NCBI GenBank assembly: GCA_961205875.1
Contig: OY540811.1
Location: 33,697,340-33,761,339 of the forward strand
Direction: 5' to 3'
DNA length: 64,000 bases
Source of the DNA: Sialis fuliginosa
Lineage: Eukaryota > Arthropoda > Insecta > Megaloptera > Sialidae
In this document: positions 59,901-64,000 of the stretch, piece by piece
Position numbering within the stretch: the first letter of the stretch is position 1
Layout of the letters: the number at the start of each line of letters is the position of its first letter
Made by a program: the position numbers and the translations under genes
Notes under the pieces: generated by a model
What the model saw: only the letters and a program-made list of their open reading frames with translations
Told to the model about the DNA's origin: nothing
Databases searched by the model: none

Positions 59901-62086
59901 TTTACAGCAACAGCAATCTTTTCTTGAGATTCAAGAAGTCGTGCTTGTAAAGCTTCTATTAATTTTTCACAATGCTAAAAACGATTAAAAATTTTTAATT
60001 GACAAAAAGTTATATATATATAAGTTATATAACATATTACCTGTCTTCTTAATCTTTCTTCTTCCAATCTATGATCAATTTGTTTTGATGAATCGCTACT
60101 ATTTATCGATTGTCTTTCTTTTAGATTTGATTCTTGATTCCATAATTCTACTAAACTCAACAAATTACCATTTATATTCGGACTTTGTACAGATTTATTC
60201 TGTTCCGTTTGAGTTTCTACTGATTCTCCTAAAGATGCAGTATAAGAATTTGTATTGACATCTTCTTGAACATTTTTAGAAGATTGTTGTCGACTTGTAT
60301 AAAGTGGAATTTGCTTATAAGTTGTTTGAGATTCAAGAAGCCTATTTTGTTGATTTTCAGGAGTTTTATAATGGTTTTCTTTTTTATTAGTACTGTTATT
60401 CACTTGCGATACTATTTCACTACCCATTGGAGCAGTACGGCCTGAAGTTAAAGATTGTAGTTGATTTGTATCGTTAGTATTATAAGAATCATATTGGGGT
60501 TGATCGGAAAAATTACTAATTGTATTTTTATTTGTGTATAATGTAGACATATTATCGTCATTTGTATCGCCTACTATATAAGAATGCTTTTTAATGCAAG
60601 GTTCTTCATATATTTCTTTTCTCGATACTTCTCCAGCTCCAATTAAGTTAGTATTTTGATTTGGAATTTTGCTGAATTTATTATGTTCATCACCATGTAT
60701 GATATTTCGCATACCGAGACCGTGATCTGGTACAGAATTTATATTTTCACCTGGTTTCAATATATGAAGATTTTTATATTCATCAAATTGCTGAGTATCA
60801 CTATTTCTGCGTAATTCTAGAAATTCAGATTTTTTACTTTCTATTAAGTTGGTACTTTGTTTTTTAATTTCATTAGGTTTATTATGTTCCTCACCATGCA
60901 TGATATTTCGCATACCAAAACCGTAATCTGGCACAGAACCAATATTTTCTCCTGATTTTGATACATGAAGATTTTTATGTTTATCAGATTGTTGAGTATC
61001 GCTTTTTCTAGTTAATTCTAAAATTTCAGATTTTTTACTTTCTATCGAATTTAATAATGTATTAATATCATCATACATGTTTTTTTGCTGTGAATCGATT
61101 TCGGTGGTTGTATTTTTAATATTTTGTTCATTTGCCGGTATTAATTTCTTAGTTAACGATATCCTGTCTTCTATTAAAGATTTCATATTACTTGTTCCTT
61201 GCGTATTATTACGAGAAAAATTTGGAGTATTAATAATACTATCAATAGTTTCAGGTAAATCACTATCACCTTTCTTCTTATTCATATAACTTCTTATAAA
61301 CTTAATGCTACGTAAAAATTCATCGATCTCATTCAAATAATCAGCATTTGTCTGTTTTTCAGGGCTTGTATTGACACTACTTTCATCTGCATCTAAATCT
61401 GTAGTCATACTATTGTCCGTGTAAGGAATGAATGGTAAACTATGTGTATTTACAGGACGCACAGTGGAATTTGTAGAATCTGAAAAATTATCTTGATAAT
61501 TGTTACGACTCCCTGATGGTAAATTTTGATTCACCCCGATTTTAGTCGGGTTAAAGTTCACAGCATGTTGAAGAGAATCGTAACTGTTTCCTGATGGATC
61601 ATATCTAGATGATAGATTTGATCGAGCTGGGGAGTATTTTAATCCTCGTTCATATGGGAATGAACTATATTTATCTGTTGGAGTTCCAGGAACTGATTTC
61701 ATATCATATCTAGGTTTTTGAGGCGTGCTCTGCACACTTGAAGAATCATAGTTACGTAAATTATCTGAACTAATACTCAACCTGTTTCTCATACCAGCCA
61801 TTCTGCGACGATATTTTGGTGGTGTAAATGGTTTTCTAAATAGTTTTGGAGATTGAGCACAAATTGAACTGTTTAATGATTGTATGTCTGATTGACTTTC
61901 TATTGCAGAGAGTCTGTCCTCTAAAGTGCTAACATGTGATAAAAGTGTATTTACAACTGTTTTACCTAACGAATAGTTATAGTTACGTCGTCTACTTAAA
62001 TGATCTTCATCTTCTGAATCACTCGGAATTAAAAAAAAATCTGGCGGTATTAAAAGTAGAGTATCGGTATCATCTGTTTCGCTCAT
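53985..62086 (-). CDS. Centrobin-like centrosomal coiled-coil protein (ten exons)
   Basis: Exons: 60041-62086, 59741-59974, 58144-58323, 57883-58086, 56670-56896, 55538-55764, 55326-55456, 54685-54915, 54129-54218, 53985-54071. Phases close exactly and give 1218 residues. The N terminus, DDTDTLLLIPPDFF, and the long Ser/Asn/Gln-rich first exon precede heptad-rich coiled coil from about residue 670 (LQARLLESQEKIAV; KIQYYENELSKVLEV; LQKKLADERSKSSK; VKEKLKQFQDQLES). The last coiled-coil exon has QLHALMESQWREAL and the C terminus ends RHNKILKRPWK. The opening motif and architecture recall insect centrobin, a daughter-centriole protein; the identification is from memory and tentative. Reading through after 55326 would end the protein at 55281, a possible alternative isoform. 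Four TIR elements lie in its introns. All exons read cleanly, so the gene looks functional. Confidence 0.8.
55848..56648 (-). mobile_element. Deleted mariner element in an intron (801 bp)
   Basis: Inverted ends CCAGGGGTACAAGTAAGTTT / mirrored at 56620-56648, one mismatch at the first base, flanked by TA (55846-55847, 56649-56650). It lies in the intron between the exons at 55538-55764 and 56670-56896, 21 bp from the latter's donor. It has the same orientation as the host gene. Confidence 0.92.
55920..56315 (-). pseudogene. mariner transposase with internal deletion
   Basis: The minus strand begins EDKEHEGRPEMFKDSELKVL (helix-turn-helix region). A frameshift follows, then WVPNELKLRRV is joined directly to VRPVKTYLETIKWHVLPH, DIAPSNYHLFR (third catalytic Asp) and, after another break, LPERWEKVVTSDGQYFE, the classical mariner C terminus. 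The segment with the first two catalytic Asp residues is deleted. Inactive. Confidence 0.9.
56922..57831 (+). mobile_element. Tc1/mariner-superfamily element in the neighbouring intron (910 bp)
   Basis: Inverted ends CACTGTGACAATTATATTCT, mirrored at 57802-57831 with one mismatch, flanked by TA (56920-56921, 57832-57833). It occupies almost all of the intron between exons 56670-56896 and 57883-58086, opposite in strand to the host gene. Confidence 0.92.
57090..57720 (+). pseudogene. Tc1/mariner-type transposase, broken
   Basis: Readable in pieces over two frames: DELIFSDEKLFVLEQSHN (first Asp), then FQNGSG..PRGKLPLI, YYLEKVLKKNVMPNAEN, QQDGAPSHTANIT (second Asp) with a stop just after, WPPSSPDCNPFNYFVLYML (third Asp), and ETVRAACNNFERRLKLVI at the end. 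32 codon positions, one of them the stop, lie between the second and third Asp. At least two frame changes and stops; the N-terminal DNA-binding half is gone. Confidence 0.85.
58087..58143 (-). other. 57-bp GC-AG intron of the centrobin-like gene
   Basis: On the minus strand the upstream exon ends GAGTTGGAAAAG and the intron starts GCATGTTATT and ends TTTAATTTTAG. A GC donor is the only choice that keeps phase 0 on both sides (180-bp and 204-bp exons) and the coiled coil unbroken. The nearest GT lies 4 bp further on and would shift the frame. AG|GC donors are the known minor variant of U2-type introns. Confidence 0.75.
58420..59003. mobile_element. hAT-like MITE in an intron (584 bp)
   Basis: Ends CAGGGGTCGAAAC and TTTTGACCCCTG are inverted. 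The same 6 bp, AGGTTA, flank both sides (58414-58419, 59004-59009), shorter than the 8 bp of hAT. The interior reiterates TTTTACTGAC at both ends. No coding. Confidence 0.7.
59020..59711. mobile_element. Second TIR element in the same intron (692 bp)
   Basis: CAGGTTGTCTCATA mirrors TATAAGACAACCTG. It begins 16 bp after the previous element. No target duplication or transposase was recognised. Confidence 0.6.
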
Positions 62087-62774
62087 TTCTTATAAAATAT
62101 GTAATCATAAAATCAAGGCACATCATTTAGTAAAAATTATTTAAAAAAATTTAAATTACTTTTAATAATAGTATATTTTATGAAAACTAGTATATATAGT
62201 ATTGATTAAACACTGTATTTATTTGTTTTATGAATTTAATAAGTGTAAACAAATAATATTGATGCACTTTATTATGAATATAGGTTAAATGTGTTTAATA
62301 CTTGAACAATTATATTACTTATTTAATTACTATTTAGTATATATCTTATACTAATTTAATTATGAATTATGTATTCAATTTTCGTATAAAATACCACAGA
62401 AACAATATAATTAATGAAACTTTAGTTTTGTTGTTGTTTACTGTTTAACAGTTTATTTAAAAATTTGACAACTTGACAACGACTTTATCAGATCTACCAA
62501 TATTACATAGATAATTTTTTTATTTATCTTTCAATGGCAATTATTTAAATACTAATGTGATACTAATTAAAACGAATAGCTTTATAAATAAAATGAATTT
62601 TTGAAGGTACACATCATATTTAATTATGAAAAATTAATCAATTTGTTCAAAGAAACAATTTAATTACAAATGTTAAACATTCTGAAAGTTGTTGACACTG
62701 TTTACCTCTTACTGTCAGTGTCATGTCAAAATCTGATAATTTGTATAAAGATCAAATATACTTTTTTAATTATA
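62087..62774. promoter_or_regulatory. Divergent promoter region, centrobin-like gene and TRAPPC1
   Basis: 688 bp between two start codons facing away from each other. AT-rich with no CpG-like island and no clear TATA box, initiator or transposon. Any regulatory sites for both genes should lie here. Confidence 0.6.
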
Positions 62775-63313
62775 ATGTTTTATAACTTATATATCTTTGA
62801 CCGATTTGGTTCATTATTATTTTACACAGAATGGAATCGATTAAAGCAATCAGGAATGACTAGAGATCAGGTTTGTCAAGTTAAATTAGATTTACGTAAT
62901 TGTTTACACATATTTTTTTAAATGATTTGTAGGAAGCAAAGCTTATGTACGGTATGATATTTTCTATCAAGAGTTTTGTAAATAAAATATCACCTTACGA
63001 TTCAAAGGATGGATTTCTATACTACAAAACCAATAAATACATGTTACATTACTACGAGACTCCTTCAGGGTTAAAATTTGTTCTAAATACAGATCCATCA
63101 GTTCAAGGCGTTCGAGAGATACTGCAGGATATATATCGGCAGGTATGACTTTAAATATTTATGTAATAGTTGACCTTAGTAATGTAATTGAATTATTTTT
63201 TTCAGATATATGTTGAATTTGTTGTAAAAAATCCAATGTGTGAGCTTACGAAGCCTATTGAAAGTGATTTATTTAAAACAGAATTAGATAATTTTATTAA
63301 GAAAAAAGTATAA
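62775..63313 (+). CDS. TRAPPC1: TRAPP complex subunit 1
   Basis: Three exons: 62775-62870, 62933-63142 and 63206-63313, all phase 0 with GT-AG introns of 62 and 63 bp, giving 137 residues (human about 145). The sequence opens [20 protein letters not shown], followed by [40 protein letters not shown] and [13 protein letters not shown] follow, all hallmarks of the Bet5/TRAPPC1 longin-like fold. The protein is a core subunit of the TRAPP guanine-nucleotide exchange and tethering complexes for Rab1 in ER-Golgi traffic. The ATG at 62775 is chosen because the in-frame extension back to 62670 is hydrophobic and unlike the family, and the family starts at this residue. The gene looks intact. Confidence 0.97.
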
Positions 63314-63362
63314 TAATGTAAGTTGATTATTTATTTTATGTATATTTTGTTATTATATTTAT

Positions 63363-63368
63363 AATAAA
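63363..63368 (+). promoter_or_regulatory. Polyadenylation signal AATAAA of TRAPPC1
   Basis: 50 bp after the stop codon. The following 63370-63790 holds no recognised gene. Confidence 0.6.
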
Positions 63369-63799
63369 AATAAACAAAATTGTTTTATATTTGTTTATAT
63401 GTTCATCACAAGGATTTGAAATTAAGTAGACAATCAACAATAGATAATACTTTATATTATAAAAAATTTATATATAGTACACTTCATGAAAAAATGACTG
63501 CACAATTTATAAAATATACAAATAAGAAATTAGGTTGCACATCTAAATATAACATATTATATAAAAGTCAAGAATGATAATATAAAAAAATTGAAATTAA
63601 AGATTAAAGTACATACATTATGGCAAATGTTAGGCAGTAGTATTACAATGATAATCTTGTTTAAAGAATTTCATTGGTATATTACTTTAGGCAATATAAT
63701 AATGTTTTTCAAGTAAGGTTATCAAGAATTAAAAATTTTATTCTTGTTCCCAGTTTGAAAAAAAATGCATTATTTATTTTACCAAATTAAATAAATTAA

Positions 63800-63994
63800 T
63801 CAAAATTTCACTGAAATACTTTTATCATATTGTAATTCAGTAATGGATCTTTTCGGCCAGTATTTAAATAAAATTTGATAACCCCACTTATTATTTATAC
63901 TGATTGACTGAATTATAGAAAAACACGCATAGCCAATCACTACAAATGAAATAAATCTAAATCTACCATCTGCTGGCAAATAAATTGTCACCAA
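63800..63994 (-). CDS. Possible final exon of an unidentified membrane protein
   Basis: Minus-strand frame with a plausible acceptor (TTTATTTGCCAG, then CAGATGG) at about 63975. It reads GRFRFISFVVIGYACFSIIQ (one hydrophobic segment), then NNKWGYQILFKYWPKRSI and a stop at 63800. An AATAAA lies a few tens of bases beyond on the minus strand. The gene would be tail-to-tail with TRAPPC1, and most of it lies outside the window. I do not recognise it; it could also be a chance frame. Confidence 0.4.
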   Translation of the reverse strand: MVTIYLPADGRFRFISFVVIGYACFSIIQSISINNKWGYQILFKYWPKRSITELQYDKSISVKF

Positions 63995-64000
63995 TAGTAA

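Noticed and set aside
61077-62130. Plus-strand frames at 61077-61289 and 61936-62130
   Set aside because: Antisense of the large first coding exon of the centrobin-like gene.
62670-62774. Upstream ATG for TRAPPC1
   Set aside because: The extra residues are hydrophobic and have no counterpart in the family, whose proteins start at the [12 protein letters not shown] segment.

Overview
The window is AT-rich animal DNA, almost certainly from an insect. It has spliced genes with short AT-rich introns, and many transposon families that are common in insects: Penelope, piggyBac, mariner/Tc1, pogo-like, hAT, Harbinger and Helitron remnants. I cannot name the species; Hemiptera or Coleoptera would both fit, but that is a guess. 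No tRNA, rRNA, CRISPR array or bacterial-type operon was seen.

Region 1-50.5 kb is repeat territory with one recognisable host exon (24017-24179, the C-terminal exon of an unidentified C2H2 zinc-finger protein). It opens with a near-perfect head-to-head pair of Penelope-like retroelements (1-4350). Two foldback elements embedded in TA microsatellites follow, then a 200-base assembly gap (7393-7592), a 2.75-kb long-TIR element, hAT and Harbinger non-autonomous elements, a Pif1/Helitron helicase pseudogene, a possible LTR, degenerate tandem repeats, and a 38-bp satellite (21.6-23.0 kb). From 26 to 50 kb there is a chain of terminal-inverted-repeat and foldback elements, many nested: hAT MITEs with clean 8-bp target duplications inside foldbacks, and a dead piggyBac with TTAA ends inside the arm of a 6.7-kb inverted-repeat element. 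A pogo-like element (40807-42386) still carries a 249-codon open frame.

Region 50.5-64 kb is genic. On the minus strand lie an RNFT1/RNFT2-type RING ubiquitin ligase (50605-53237, 2 exons, 486 aa as modelled) and, upstream of it in the same orientation, a ten-exon coiled-coil protein that resembles centrobin (53985-62086, 1218 aa as modelled), one of whose introns appears to be GC-AG. Two adjacent introns of that gene hold dead mariner/Tc1 elements, and a third holds two further TIR elements. A divergent, roughly 690-bp intergenic region separates it from TRAPPC1 on the plus strand (62775-63313, 3 exons, 137 aa). A possible final exon of an unknown membrane protein converges on TRAPPC1 from the right edge.

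The genes are ordinary housekeeping functions: ER-associated ubiquitin ligation, centriole/centrosome structure and vesicle tethering. They show no sign of acting together beyond the shared promoter region of the centrobin-like gene and TRAPPC1. The unusual content is structural: the density and nesting of long inverted repeats.
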